Source: Chrysoperla carnea (lineage: Eukaryota > Arthropoda > Insecta > Neuroptera > Chrysopidae). Taken from it: a stretch of DNA of 64,000 bases. A program made the translations under genes and the position numbers. The stretch covers positions 99,123,435 to 99,187,434 of the forward strand of contig NC_058338.1 of NCBI RefSeq assembly GCF_905475395.1, given 5' to 3'. Below, piece by piece: positions 43,903 through 56,215 of the stretch (position 1 is the stretch's first letter; every line of letters starts with the position of its first letter). The notes beneath the pieces are model-generated. The model saw only the letters and a program-made list of their open reading frames with translations, had not been told where the DNA came from and ran no database searches.

Positions 43903-44489
43903 AGTGTAAATATTAAATTCATTCTTTTCATATTAGAAAGTAGATTGGAATATCAGTAAATACCATCAGGGCCGGATTTAAACTTCTGCCGCCCTTGGGC
44001 ACTGAAAAAAATGCCGCCCCATAATTGAAATGTCACTAAAAGTTATGTAATTTTGATATCTTATTTAAAAAAAATTAAAATATAATGTATTGCAAATAAT
44101 TTATTATATATTATATACTTTGATATGATAGACCTAATTCTTCGGTGAGAGATTGATCGTAAAAAATTTTTTTTGTTTATAACATTTTTCGTAAAACGTT
44201 AGCTTTCGGAGAAAATGCGGCTTAAAAATATGCCATTGCATTTAATCAGAGACATGGACAGAGGCGAATGTCCTCTACTGCACTTGACAACTTTTGGCTA
44301 AATCATCTTTTCGTAATTAGCGTGTATTCTTTCTATTAAATGCAATAATAATATATTTTTAAGTCGCATTTCTTCCGGCGAAAGTTACGTTTTTCGAAAA
44401 AATGTTTTAAACAAAAATTGCTAGTTTTTTTTTATGAGAATCAATTTTCTAATTTAATGTGTTCTTCTATCTTTTACCCTTTAGAATCT
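43903..44489. other. intergenic with an inverted repeat
   Basis: A CAGGGCCGGATTTAAACTTC segment at about 43966 resembles hAT termini, but no partner end was found. 44170-44260 and 44330-44425 are inverted (AAAACGTTAGCTTTCGGAGA against CCGGCGAAAGTTACGTTTTTC), forming a 250-bp foldback. Confidence 0.55.
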
Positions 44490-44650
44490 AAATTTGCTAT
44501 TAAAGAAACTCGAAGAATTAGATCCAATCTGATGAAAGAAAAAGATGTCCTGCATCAAATTCAGCAACTTTTGTTGAAGTTATTTTTTTATTGGTTAACT
44601 ACAAAACGAGATATTTAAGAATAAATATTAAAATGACCCACCCCGTATAT
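44490..44650. repeat. dispersed repeat, direct partner of 49190-49360
   Basis: Shared segments: CTCGAAGAATTAGATCCAAT/CCCGAAGAACTAGATCCAAT, GGTTAACTACAAAACG(A/T)G, ATATTAAAATG and an ACCC(T/C)GTAT end. Confidence 0.75.
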
Positions 44651-45719
44651 AATTTTTATCCAAAAATTCGATTTTTTTAGACCACTCTGTATGATCATCA
44701 CAATTAAGAACATATTTCAATGAACTTGAGCAACAGCGAAGGGTAAATACCAATAAAAAATTCTTGCAATAATTATTTTATAACATTTAATTTAAAATTC
44801 CATAATATAATAATAAATGAAAGTGTTTCAGTTGCCGGCCGCCAATATTAAAAATTTTCATACAATTTTATCGACACAATGTTCATTATCTAAATAGGAA
44901 GATAATATTGAATAAAGAATACGAAAATTGTTTTTTTTCGGAATCAGAAACAGGCTGTCAGATAGTGTCAGAAAAAAAGTCAACTTACTGCCAATGAGTG
45001 AGAACATATACACCGTGTTCTATAAATAGTGGGATTTGACCAAAACCAATTAAATAATTTTATACTTTTTTAAAAATTTACGAATATCTACTGATTATTA
45101 TTGGCTACTGGTTATCGAATGATAGTCAGTGAATGAACAAATTTGTCAATTTTTCCTTACCCTTATCTCCCAAACTAGGCCGCAGATCCAAATTTGGAAA
45201 ATAGTTTTTTTGTTGCTCTTGATGAGCTTATTTTCGGAAGGTTTCTGCAGTCAATAACAGAACACGTTGTATATAGTTGTTAAATTCACATGTTTAAGTC
45301 ATAGGTCTGAGAAAAAGGCTCATGAAATTTGTACTCCAGTATGAGCATTTGATATTTATTAATATTTATTAAACATTTATGTAAAAATTAGCCAGTTGTT
45401 GATAAATTTGCATACCCTCGTTTATCCGACATGTTGGGGGGTGGAGGTCATGCCAAACGAATCAATAATTTTGTAGGCCTAATAAATTTTCAATAGTTCG
45501 TTTAATTGACATATTTCCTATATTCCACATGGAAAACCCCCAATTTCAAAGTTTTCGTAAATGTAAACGTTGTACGTTACACTAAAATGAAGCCACTCAC
45601 GAAGTTTCGTAGGAGTGTTAATCACGAAACTATACCCCCTCTCTGTACTGTAGACTAATTCTTTTTCACATTTTTATAAATTTTCTAAATATAATTAGAA
45701 TTTTTAGTCGATGTAATTA
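44651..45719. other. intergenic with a dispersed repeat
   Basis: 45170-45275 (AGGCCGCAGATC, GATGAGCTTATTTTCGG, CTGCAGTCAATAACAGAACA) is the reverse complement of part of 62440-62520. The rest is unremarkable AT-rich DNA. Confidence 0.5.
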
Positions 45720-46950
45720 TATGAAAACTAGCATGATGCCCGCCCGCTTCACTGTGCCTTAAAGTAAAAAGCACCGCTTAATAGCCTCCACCTCTCTTGA
45801 TCTCACTTATCCTCCTTCATAACACTCACAGGGATTGTTTTACACAGCTAAAATATATGCACAATATACCAGAAAAGATGACCATGAATTGTGGTACTTT
45901 CGGTAGTGAAAAACAAATTATGAAATTAGTTAAAAATTAAAATTTATGTAGAAATATATTTAAATATTCTGATTTTGAGTCATAAAAACGTAAATCGTAA
46001 TTTTTAAACTGTATATCATGTGGCCTAAGACACGAGCGAGCTCTGATATGATGTCATATAAGCATTAACCATAGAATATTATACATAGATAACGTAAGGG
46101 ATATGCTAGCCTGTAAGTGGATGCGATATGCTGAGTGAGAGAGAAGACTGCCAATTAGTTCCTTTGTGTCCTTGTCATAGTCATATGATGCATAGGTATT
46201 TTGTGTAATGTAAAATTTTGGTAAATGGCGTTCTCTATGTATAATCTTCTATGGCATTAACTGTCAGTTCAGTGTAAACAGCTGGGTTCATATCTGTGAA
46301 ATTAACTGTGTTCTTTCTTCAGTGAATTTAATTTGATCCTATTTATTTATTAAAATACAAGTAATAACCGCTAAGGGTGTGATAAAAAAGAAGGTAAAAC
46401 TGATGAAAGGCAATAGTATTGATACAGTGACAAGTGTGGTAGAGGATTTTTTGACAGAATCAAAAAAAGAAAAATGGTTTTGTTTACAAAAAATTAATAA
46501 GCTTTCATTACATTATCTAATGTATAGTAAAAAAAGTAATGATTGCGATGAATTTTTGAAACAAATAGTAATGACATAAATATTAGAAACGCAGAAAAAG
46601 AGACCAAGAATCAACATAGAAGTTGATTATGGTACGAGTTGGTATGCTATGGGGAGAATCAATTACTGCTGAAATGTTTTGAAGTAATGCTTGTTGATAA
46701 TACCAATATTTAAAAAGCTTCAAAATTTAATTTAATTTTATAGCAAGAAAGCGTGTTAATTTTTGTGGCCTTTTAGTAGAATAGCCTATTATTTTACATT
46801 TACTATTTTAAATTTTTACAGAAATCTTTAATTTATGGTTGAAAGTGATAATCATAAATGAAGGAATCATTCAAATCCGTTTGGTAGTTTTTGCGTGAAA
46901 GTGTAACAACAAACAAACATCCTTACTTTCACATTTATAATTTATAGAGA
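45720..46950. repeat. decayed dispersed element
   Basis: Starts with ACTAGCATGATGCCCGCCCG and ends with TGCGTGAAAGTGTAACAACA, then CTTTCACATTTATAATTTAT. Such a beginning and tail recur in insect non-LTR-derived repeats (from memory). The internal 45920-46100 matches 14400-14620. The small frame at 46379-46579 has no recognisable motif. Confidence 0.45.
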
Positions 46951-47944
46951 TAGAGATATCCATATTGTTGCCACTGTGGCAATGGAATCCCTTCCAATAA
47001 TAAATTATATATGATTATTATTTATTTGTGTTTCAGATGGTGAGAGGTGCTGAAATTATTTATTCTCTATAATTATTTATTTATTGTTAATTTTTTTAAT
47101 ATTATTTTCATTTTTATATCTGTAATTTTGATAATATAATAATAATAACACACATCATATATCGCATCGCATATATTCATATCGCGCGCAAATATACGCT
47201 ATGTATTCTTGAGTATTGCATATAGAAAAACAACCATATGAAGGAAATTCTTTGCTTGATTTCTGAAGTACAACGCACTGTACATAAATTTCATCCTAAT
47301 TGATTATGGCAGATTGATTCGATATATTTCCAGTTTTCGAATTCAACTGTAAGTGGTTTATTCACATAGGTTTTCGTAACTGTAAGATATATTAGGACAC
47401 TTTCAATCAGAAAATTATTTTTTCAAGAATTCTTTTGCAAACCGATAGATACAATATTTTGTACCTATAGATACATAGTAGATACAATGTCTTGTTATTG
47501 TACACTGCTGTCACAAATAGTGCACGAATATAATAGGATGTTTCTATGGACTTAAGACTTTAACGGTCATACTCCCTTAAAAGACAAAATCCACATCATT
47601 TGTTGTGTTGTCTTTTCGTGGCGCGAATTCTTAGAATTAAAAGTGTATATACAGTTCTAAAAAATACGTACCGTAATTTTGAACAATAAAAAATAATTCA
47701 CGGATGTGTACGGGTACGGGTATTCGATATATAATAATTGTTTATGAAATATGAAATCAAATTATGTTAATAATATGATTATAATAATAACGATTTGTTT
47801 TTTTTTTTTTTTTCAAGATGTGTTCTTTTAAATAATTTTAACGTTTAGTTTATTGAAAATAGTTTAAGGATATATTTTGATTAAATTTAAAATATCTACT
47901 GAAAACGTTTACAAATTTGTATCTCTGGGATTTTCATAATTCAT
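46951..47944. other. intergenic, nothing recognised
   Basis: AT-rich; CGCATCGCATATATTCATAT at 47163 and a T run at 47798-47813. Confidence 0.4.
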
Positions 47945-48555
47945 TTAACGATTAGATAAATATATTTAGAGATCGTACATGATTTTAGACGTTATTTCAC
48001 AAAATACGCACTCAATCGTTAAATTAACCGGATTTTTTAAATTATTTGGGTCAAAATTATTAAAGTTTCAAATTCCGAAACAAAATTATTTTTGCGATTT
48101 TCTTTATTTTATAAAAATCATTTTTTAGTGTGATTTTGATCCGAAAAATACAAAAATTTCAATCGTTTGACGATTGAGGTAATAATAATAATAATAATTT
48201 TTATACATCTGTTTAAATTAATAACCGATATCTAAGGTATCGGTTGAAACCTTATATCCCGGAACAATTTCTTGTCGTTCAGATTTCAAAATTAGAAGAA
48301 ATAGAACATTTTTGAAATGAGTTTTAGACGCTATGATAAAAAATACACACCTAATCGTTAAAATTACCGGATTTTTCCAGCAATGCATTAAAAATCCCAA
48401 ATAAAAATAATTTTTGCGATTTCCTCGATTTTTTAAAAAGGTACTTACTACTTTAGAAAACTGCAAAAAATCGGGGAAATGTGTATGTGATCGATTTGGA
48501 TGAAAGTCAATTTCAGAAAATACAAAAATAGCATCCTTTTGACGATTAGGCTTAT
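47945..48555. repeat. tandem duplication, period about 350 bp
   Basis: Copies at about 47980-48180 and 48315-48555 share TTTTAGACG(T/C)TAT, AATCGTTAAAATTACCGGATTTTT-like, TTATTTTTGCGATTT, and CAAAAAT then TTTGACGATT(G/A). A TAA-type microsatellite lies at 48179-48198. Confidence 0.7.
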
Positions 48556-51500
48556 GAGCAATTATTTATTTTATATATATATCTAAACAAAAACTTGTAG
48601 TTCAATCACAAAATCAATCAGATAGCTGGGTTTTTGGTCAAGACCCCAGAAAAAACTAGGGCTTAATAGTGAGTGAACGTTTTAAATCAATGGTGGTGTT
48701 TAAGTTGGCGATAATATTGATAATTAAATCGGTAAAAAAATAATAATTAAACAATTCGATAAAAAAAACCATGCATTCATTTTGTTGTTGTTGTTGTTGA
48801 GCCCATGATGTTATTTTTCAGTAAAAATATAATTTAGTTACAAACATAATGAATGAATGCAATTTGATATAATCCTTAAAAGATAGATAGAGTAGACACT
48901 TAAAATGTAAAAATGGTATTTAAAATAAATTATATGTTATATACATTTTTAATCGCTCCACTGCAATTTTTAAATTAGCTTGTATTTTATTAACTATACA
49001 CCTAAAGTACAGGATTTGCCAGAAGTAGAGATTTTTATAAACTATTAACAAAGTATGAATGTTTATATCTGTATTCCAATAGGAATTTAAATTTTAGTGA
49101 GTTTCTATTGCTACAACGCACGTAGTATATAGCCAACCGAAAAATAACTTCAACAAAAATTACAGAGTTTGGTGTAGATGGGAGGATCTACATTGAGTAT
49201 TAAAGCAACCCGAAGAACTAGATCCAATCGGATGTCAAAACACTATGCCCCCTCCCCCCATTAAGCTCTGTAACTTTTGTTTAAGTAATTTTTTGACTAG
49301 TTAACTACAAAACGTGCTATTAGCCATAATATATTAAAATGGTTACACCCTGTATTTCCGAAAATAATTTATTACTGAACTATTAGAGCCAAAAGATATT
49401 TATTTAAAAATATAATATTCAAATTAATTGTTCTAAGTAGACGCCGTCTTGTCGAATGAAGCATTCAAGACGATTAATTCATGCTTTTTTGGTATTTAAT
49501 TGATTTAGTACAGCATCACGAAGAACGGAAAATGACCTTTGATCAAATTGACTGAAAAGGTTTAAGGAGGTATTTGTAGGGATATCTGTAGTCGAATATT
49601 TCTATTTTCGTAAAAGAACTATAATAGAGAATTTTCAAATATCACACGGTAGGTAATTTCTGCTTGTAAAGTTATAAAGTGAATTGATTGATTTTTGATT
49701 GAAAACTATTCTGCTTGATGTGAATTTCGTTGAATATTTCTGTGTCATAAATTAAAAAAAGGTAGACTGTAGATGTAGATTATACTGACAATCTGGCATC
49801 TCTGTTTGATAGCTTGCATGTATTTAAGGCTTAGCTATATTTTCCCCATCTTTAGTCCACTGTTGTTACTCTATTTTATAATGTTAGCAGAAATTGAATC
49901 CTTCGAAATACTCGTTCTCCACAGATGCTTGTTATATCGAGCACTTAATGATTCTATTGATACAGTTGGTATAGAGCATAGCATGATTTCGTTGGTATGG
50001 AACACGCTGTATAAAATATATATAGTCGTACCTATTTGGTACAGGTACATAACACCAAATAATAAATAATCTGTGGTAGTTGATTTTTAAGTGGTTTTAT
50101 TTTGTGGAACATGTCCATGGTTTTAGCATATTTAAGATGAACGACCCATTTATTTAATAATATTTAGTGAAGTGAACCATTTATTTATTAGTCATTTAAT
50201 TATATATTAGCTTTATATTGGGATCCGTAGCTTTAACATTCATTCACAAACTTATGGTTTTAACATTATTGGAGTGGTCAAATCTAATTCATGTATAATT
50301 TTTGGAATTATCCTATTGATATATCCTATATGATTTTTGGACTAGAATTTCGAATATCAAAAGTTTTTGAATTTAAAATAGATTTGTACCATTATCTTTG
50401 ATTGTAGCGGAAATAACTAGTAGATGTAAAGTTAATAATAGAATATTTGTGATGCACCCTTTTATCAAAACAAGACAGATCTAGGTTCCTAACCATAACT
50501 TTCTGCACGGCCACCTGCCCTTAAGTACCTTGACCCAGTCTAGTATTTCGGTCTCGAGTTTTGGATGCAAATATTCTGTACTTGTACTTTATTTTTTTGT
50601 AGATCTTGTTCATAAGTAGGTATGTAATGTAAATGAATGAAAGTTTCTTCATCTAAAAGTGGAAGCTGAAAATAAGTGGAAAGTTTGCTTGAAAATTCGA
50701 ATGGAAAAATTAGCAAAGAATCTTTCTTAGAAATGAAGTTAAATCATTTTTCAACTTGGGCGTTTACATACTCTTAAGACAGACTTTAAGGTCGTGAAGT
50801 TATGAATAGAAGAAATCGAACGTTTACGAAGGAACAAAAAAACAGGGCATTATGTGTACGTATGATCATCAAATTGGTAATAATGTGGAATGAATTCTTT
50901 TTTGGAGTAAGCACGTTTTGCTGCAGGTAGTTTTGTTGCCTTACCTGAAAGGACAAATTTTTTGTGGTCGCGAAATAAATAGGTATCAGTCATTGTTCAT
51001 ACTTTGTAAGCGCTGAAAGGAGACATATTTTCACAGCTTCCAAGCCCGGATTTTTTGTCCTGCCTAAAACTTTCATTCCTTGACGGTCATAAATCTATTA
51101 CTTTTCATAGATTTTGAGTTCAATTTTTTAGACATCTTTTGATTCTTTCTTGCCAAAAATTACCTAGAATAATTGGATTCAAAATTAAAAGTTCCACTGG
51201 TTTGAGTAAAAAACCACGTATACAAAATTCCTGGAATTTCTTTTTATGGTTGTTCTTGAACTAATAGAATTTCAAATAAGATTGAGTTTAAACTACAACT
51301 CCCAAATGTTGTCATCCAAGCACACACTTGATCCAAAAAAATACGAACAAATGCATAATAGATAAGTTAATATGATATGGGGTCCTTCAACCTTCAAAAC
51401 TAATGATACAACATTTTTTGAATAAGATTTCAATTTAATACACAAACATCGACATCGGCCAAAAAAATCTCTCATTCTTAGTATGTAGGATATTGAAGAG

Positions 51501-52049
51501 TTCTTAGCGATAACCAAAAAAAAAAAAAAAAACTGCAAAAAAATATAAAAAACTCGGATGACATGCTCGATGGAGATGCAGCAACAATTGTCCTTAAGGG
51601 CACTATATTATATAGTGTTATACACAAAAGTGGCGGTCACTGCACTTTTATATGTAATAGATATAGGTCGTGGGTAAATTTATCTAATTCCAAAATACTA
51701 TAAATGTGGGTTAGCAAAAATCATATGAAAATGTTTATTCTGTAATTTTTTGGTCATTTCGCGGGTTGCTCATACTTTTTACTGTGTCTAAATGGTACGG
51801 GTCCGTGGATTTTTCGATCCTTGCTTTCACCCTGTGACACAAGAATTAAATATGTCATACACGCATACACGCGTACACGTGTACGTGCAAATAGTCACAC
51901 CCCTTAATTTTTTCTAGTGAATAGACTCATAAATTCAAAATTTTTTATCTCTGTCTTATCTTATATCCAGAGTTATTTAAGCATGAAAAAGAGCCAGATA
52001 ATTTGATGATATTTCTTCAAGATATCTTCTCTCTTATTTCTCCGAGACA
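48556..52049. other. long intergenic stretch without gene
   Basis: Contains a GTT microsatellite (48781-48799), the dispersed repeat at 49190-49360, an A run at 51517-51532 and, at 51865-51890, an alternating purine-pyrimidine patch with the palindrome CGTACACGTGTACG. No convincing coding exon was found. Confidence 0.5.
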
Positions 52050-52140
52050 TAACGCTTCACGTAGGTACGAAGCTACTAGCTATAAAAGGCAGCAGCATGT
52101 TCGAAAACATCTTATCAATCGTCAAATGAATTCAAAAACC
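52050..52140 (+). promoter_or_regulatory. TATA promoter with a five-codon first exon
   Basis: TATAAAAGG at 52081-52089 is followed by a TTATCAATC initiator-like site about 31 bp on. ATG at 52126 opens M-N-S-K-T and ends exactly at a strong donor, ACC|GTAAGT (52141). This layout (TATA box, short leader, tiny coding exon, first intron) is typical of insect cuticle-protein and other secreted-protein genes. No matching second exon with a signal peptide was found to the right within the window, so the gene may extend beyond it or be dead. Confidence 0.4.
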
Positions 52141-52379
52141 GTAAGTTAGAGAGGTCTGAAAAGTATATCGGAAATCGGGCTCGCTTTATTCATTGTCATT
52201 CTTTCAGTTGGTATAACGCGAAAAATGTTCTATGGGATTTTAGGAATTTTGAAAAAATCTTAAAATCAATAAAAAATATAGCAAATGTCTACATTGAAAA
52301 GTTATTTTTTATAAAATAAAAAAAATCGTCTTCAGTTGTGTTGAAAATATTCAATGGAAATTGAACGAAAAAATTTGTT

Positions 52380-52790
52380 TAATTCGCCAGCACTCGCGTT
52401 ATGAGCATTTTGCTCACGCTCGATTCAAAACATAAATAACTTTTGTTTTTCAAACGCTATATGTGGTTGAAACCTTTTCTACCTTCGTATAATTTTATCT
52501 ATTTTCAGAAATTGGGAGAATTTCTTCAGAAATTGGGAGGAAATTTGTAAGTTTTGGAAATATTCGGGTTTTTTTTTGTACTTTCGTTTTAAAATCGTAC
52601 TCAGTAAATAAAAAAAATTTGTGATAGAAATATGCTGAAATTAGCTAAAATGAATTTAATTATTTAGATTATTTCTCGGCTCTAATATTTTCACTCTCAA
52701 AACATCATTCAATAATCACGTAATCAAACTATTTTTAATTAGCTAGTGCATCCAAAAATGTATATTAAATTATGTAGAGATTATGCTGAA
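52380..52790. repeat. dispersed repeat, inverted partner of 32195-32590
   Basis: Includes CACTCTCAAAACATCATTCA, AATCACGTAATCAAACTA and TTAATTAGCTAGTGCATC. An internal duplication of CAGAAATTGGGAG lies at 52507-52535. Confidence 0.75.
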
Positions 52791-54518
52791 TTCTAAGCGA
52801 CTTTCGAAATAAATTTTTGGACACAACATCTGCAGATTTCTGAAAAAATGTTTTCAATAAAAGTTGTTTAGACAAGTAATTTACTGGGACATTTGCTCGG
52901 TTTCTTGTCATTTACGAATATGTCTTGAATTTTTAATAATCCAGAAAGTTAATTAACTTTTACTCGTGTTATTTTTCCAGAAACAAGAAAATGGTGATAT
53001 CGATTATTTTCCCAATAGACGCTTGTGTTAATGACAAAATTAGGTGAATTTACTCACTGCCCATATATAGATAGATATATATTATATGTATAGTATATAT
53101 ATCTTGTGATGGTCCACAGCCCATCGCAGACATCGCCGACAATCTTATTACAAATCCTGATCGCATTGCAGTCAACGAACTAAATGTGCTTCTCTTTTTC
53201 GTTTCGTTTTCAATCGCGCTACTCTTTAAAAACTACTATACCTATAATACATTATAGTAAATCCATCCTATAGTACCCATCTATACATATAAATAATATT
53301 ATGTATTCTTTAGTCTAGGCTCACGCGTCACATTTGACAGTCCTTTCAAAACGACTGCAAATATCAAAAGCTGTTCTCAAGGTCGTACCAAAAAAAAAAA
53401 AAAAAAACACACACACATTACCGGAGATTTTTCTTTCTTCAGAATGCCTGCAAAATTTTTGTATTCCACGGCAAGTTTAAAAGATTCGAGTGCCGTTAAG
53501 ACAAAAAATAAATAAATAAATTTTCCAAAACTAAGATAATTCAATAAAACATGCAATACGAATTTGTCCTACATGCAAAAAAGCAGAGCTTCCGTTGTTC
53601 GACATCTTCTGACATCTACTAGTCAATGGATATCTCGTTTCTTCGAGTGGGGATATACTGGTTTTAGACCAGTTCCAAGCAACTATTTTATATTTGCTTG
53701 AAAATAAAGGAAATGTGTTTTTAAATTAAAAAAAAAAAATGAACAGTAAAAGATACAGTCTCACTCTATGTGTCATGGTGTATAAACAATTTGATGTGTT
53801 AAAAAAATGATCTTTTCTGTCACGAAATACAAAATATTAGCATTTAGTTTGCCCTAGATAAGTTTTCTATTTAATTATTGTACTAATAAGATAATTATTT
53901 AATGTCATTGCCACATTTTGTCTTACTTTACTTATTTTGATAATTGTAAAATCGAATTTCTTTCAATGTTCAATTGAACCTAATTAAATTATATAAAACT
54001 AATAAAAGAAACATAATAACATTTCATAAGTTTGGAGTTAGAAACTTCGAAAATCGAACATGAATTGAACGACGGCTGTGAAGAATGGCAGATCCCTGGG
54101 CATTTGCCCAGAGGGATGAGTAGAAAAGAGGGAACTGATCTCGTTCTTTAGCGTATTGTACAAAATTGTTGAACGCATTTCTTAATAAAATTTGAAAATA
54201 CCGTAAAAGAGATAAGAAAAAGTGAAATTAAAATTAAAATCTATCAATAAATAAAGGTGGTGTAAGCATTTAAATCTACTAATTAGACAGATATTAGACA
54301 GAAAGATCGGACAGATACTGTGATGTAAGATGCTACTATGGCCATATGCTACCATACCTACCTCATGCTATATTCTGTTTTTTAGAAAGAGATACAAAAA
54401 ATCTTTGAAGGCTTTTATCTTGGTTGTTTTTATAGCTAAACGAAAAAAAATGTTTGTTACATAAATTAACTTTAGTTAAAGAAAAAAAAAAAAAAATCAC
54501 GCAGTAGTTCCATTCTTT
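52791..54518. other. intergenic, nothing recognised
   Basis: TA-rich runs at 53064-53105 and an A run at 53390-53408. 53105-53200 and 53320-53390 are less AT-rich but show no supported exon. Confidence 0.4.
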
Positions 54519-54996
54519 AGGGATCATCCATTAATTACGTCACATGTTAAGAGTGTGTCCAACGAAATGTGACATTGTGTGGCAAGGAGTAGGGGACGTC
54601 ACAAGCTTTGTGATATCACCTGTTAAATTTAAAAATAGAAACGCAAAATTCATATGTAAAAAGAAAAAAAATTTAAAAACATCATTAAGTTTCGAATCTA
54701 TAATTAACGTAATCAATGGTTTATCGTTAACTTAATTATTTTTTTGTTCTGTCTTTTATTTAAATTATTTGACTCAATGTTGATTTCATTAACGATTTTT
54801 TTTTTTTTTTTTTGAATTTAAGAAATGAAAAAACAAATTTAGCTGCTGTTTTATTTTAATTATTTCTATTAAATTATAAAGTAACTGATGTCACACCAAG
54901 GAAGGAGGTGGGCTTCAAAATTGTAACCATCTGTGATAATGGGGCAGGGGTGGTTTAAAATCGTAGAATTGGTGTGACGTAACTTATGGATGGCCC
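54519..54996. mobile_element. MITE with 26-bp terminal inverted repeats
   Basis: The left end AGGGATCATCCATTAATTAC then GTCACA, and the right end's complement AGGGGCCATCCATAAGTTAC then GTCACA, match at about 22 of 26 positions. The 478-bp interior is noncoding; its small frames start inside the left repeat. Repeats with GGCCATCCATAAATTACGTC ends are widespread in arthropods (from memory). Confidence 0.8.
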
Positions 54997-55726
54997 CTTA
55001 TTACACATTACAAAAATCAATTCTTCTTTTCAAATCGCACCTGAATGTGTCATAGAAGAGCATAATATGTTGCATCATTATTGTTCTAATTTAAAAATTT
55101 AAAAATTATCCGAACTCCTTAAAAGTGAAGTCACCGAAGTTGAAAATGTTTACTGAAAGAGAAAAAAGTAGTTAAGCATCACATCGACAACAGACATTAA
55201 AATTTTTAGCCGATCTGAAATGGCTCGTAAATACAATGCATGACACTAGATCTAAAATATATGAAGTAGGCATCATCTTTTAACCAAAATTGCCATAACC
55301 GGTCATTTTTAAGAATAATAATTAAACTATAACTAACTATACTCTTTAAATGTTGCTTTAAGTTAAAAAAATTATGAATTCTGCTATAATATTTTATCAT
55401 TAAGGCAGGCGGTTCTTCTGTTTGAAAAATATATATTTATGATTACGTATGTACCTTTTTTGAAAATCAAAATTTGTATTTTGTGTGATTTGGGTCATTT
55501 TATTTTCAATTGCCAACCTCTGTTTTAAAATTGTAGGATTTCAGCAAAAAATTGATTTAAATTTTCACATATTCTATTTAAGGACGTTCGCAAAAAATCA
55601 CGTTTTCTCTGGGTTATTTTTAAATTGTGTATATGCATTCTCATTAATGACCTTTATAAGCAGGTAAATTGTCTTAATATCGTTTACGGTGTTTTATATA
55701 TAGACGAAGAATCAAAGCACTAATAA
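54997..55726. other. intergenic, nothing recognised
   Basis: AT-rich DNA without a supported gene. Confidence 0.4.
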
Positions 55727-56003
55727 AAAAAATTTTAACAAAAAGAAAACCGACTTCAAAAGAAAAACTTTTCCAAAACAAATTAATATGCACTAAAAAG
55801 TAAAAAAAGAAAGATAATATAATGTAGTTAAAATTATTGTTATTTTTGGAGTCGGTGTCAGCCAAGATAATGTAGCAAACTGTTCTGTCAGACTTGTTTC
55901 CTTGGCTGTTGTTTCATTATTTTTTTACTTTTTAGTGCATCTTAATTTGTTTTCGAAAAGCTTTTATTTTGAAGTCGGTTTTCTTTTTGTTAAATTTTTT
56001 TTT
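55727..56003. mobile_element. MITE with about 83-bp terminal inverted repeats
   Basis: AAATTTTAACAAAAAGAAAA, CCGACTTCAAAA and GCACTAAAAAGTAAAAAAAG on the left are mirrored by CTTTTTAGTGC, GAAGTCGG and CTTTTTGTTAAATTT on the right. The loop contains AGCCAAGATAATG and CCTTGGCTG. Confidence 0.88.
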
Positions 56004-56039
56004 ATATTTTGTGATTTTTAGTGAATCTGAAGTACACTA

Positions 56040-56215
56040 ACTAATTTGTCACTAAAATCTTTTCTCATGGATGCCGTTGTCAGAACTGAACCAAACGGGA
56101 AGCATCAGTTTTTACATAGATAAAGAATCATCAAAATCGGTTCAACCAGTCGAAAGTTCTGTGGTAACACACATAAAAAAAAATACAGTCGAATTGATAA
56201 CCTCCCCCTTCTTTG
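56040..56215. repeat. dispersed noncoding repeat
   Basis: AATCATCAAAATCGGTTCAA followed by a pyrimidine-rich ATAACCTCCCCCTTC end and a GAAGTCAGTT terminus. Related in style to the adjacent MITE (GAAGTCGGTT) and probably part of the same larger element. Confidence 0.45.

Noticed and set aside
43966..44010. hAT-like terminus CAGGGCCGGATTT
   Set aside because: No matching right end and no 8-bp duplication could be found.
46379..46579. 66-codon frame, lysine-rich
   Set aside because: Lies inside a decayed dispersed repeat, has no motif, no splice signals and no good start context.
49806..50069. 87-codon hydrophobic frame
   Set aside because: Hydrophobic codons arise easily from T-rich DNA; no conserved feature.
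54050..54125. GGGCATTTGCCCAGAGGG as a regulatory palindrome
   Set aside because: Resembles words often found inside hAT elements; no other support for a site.
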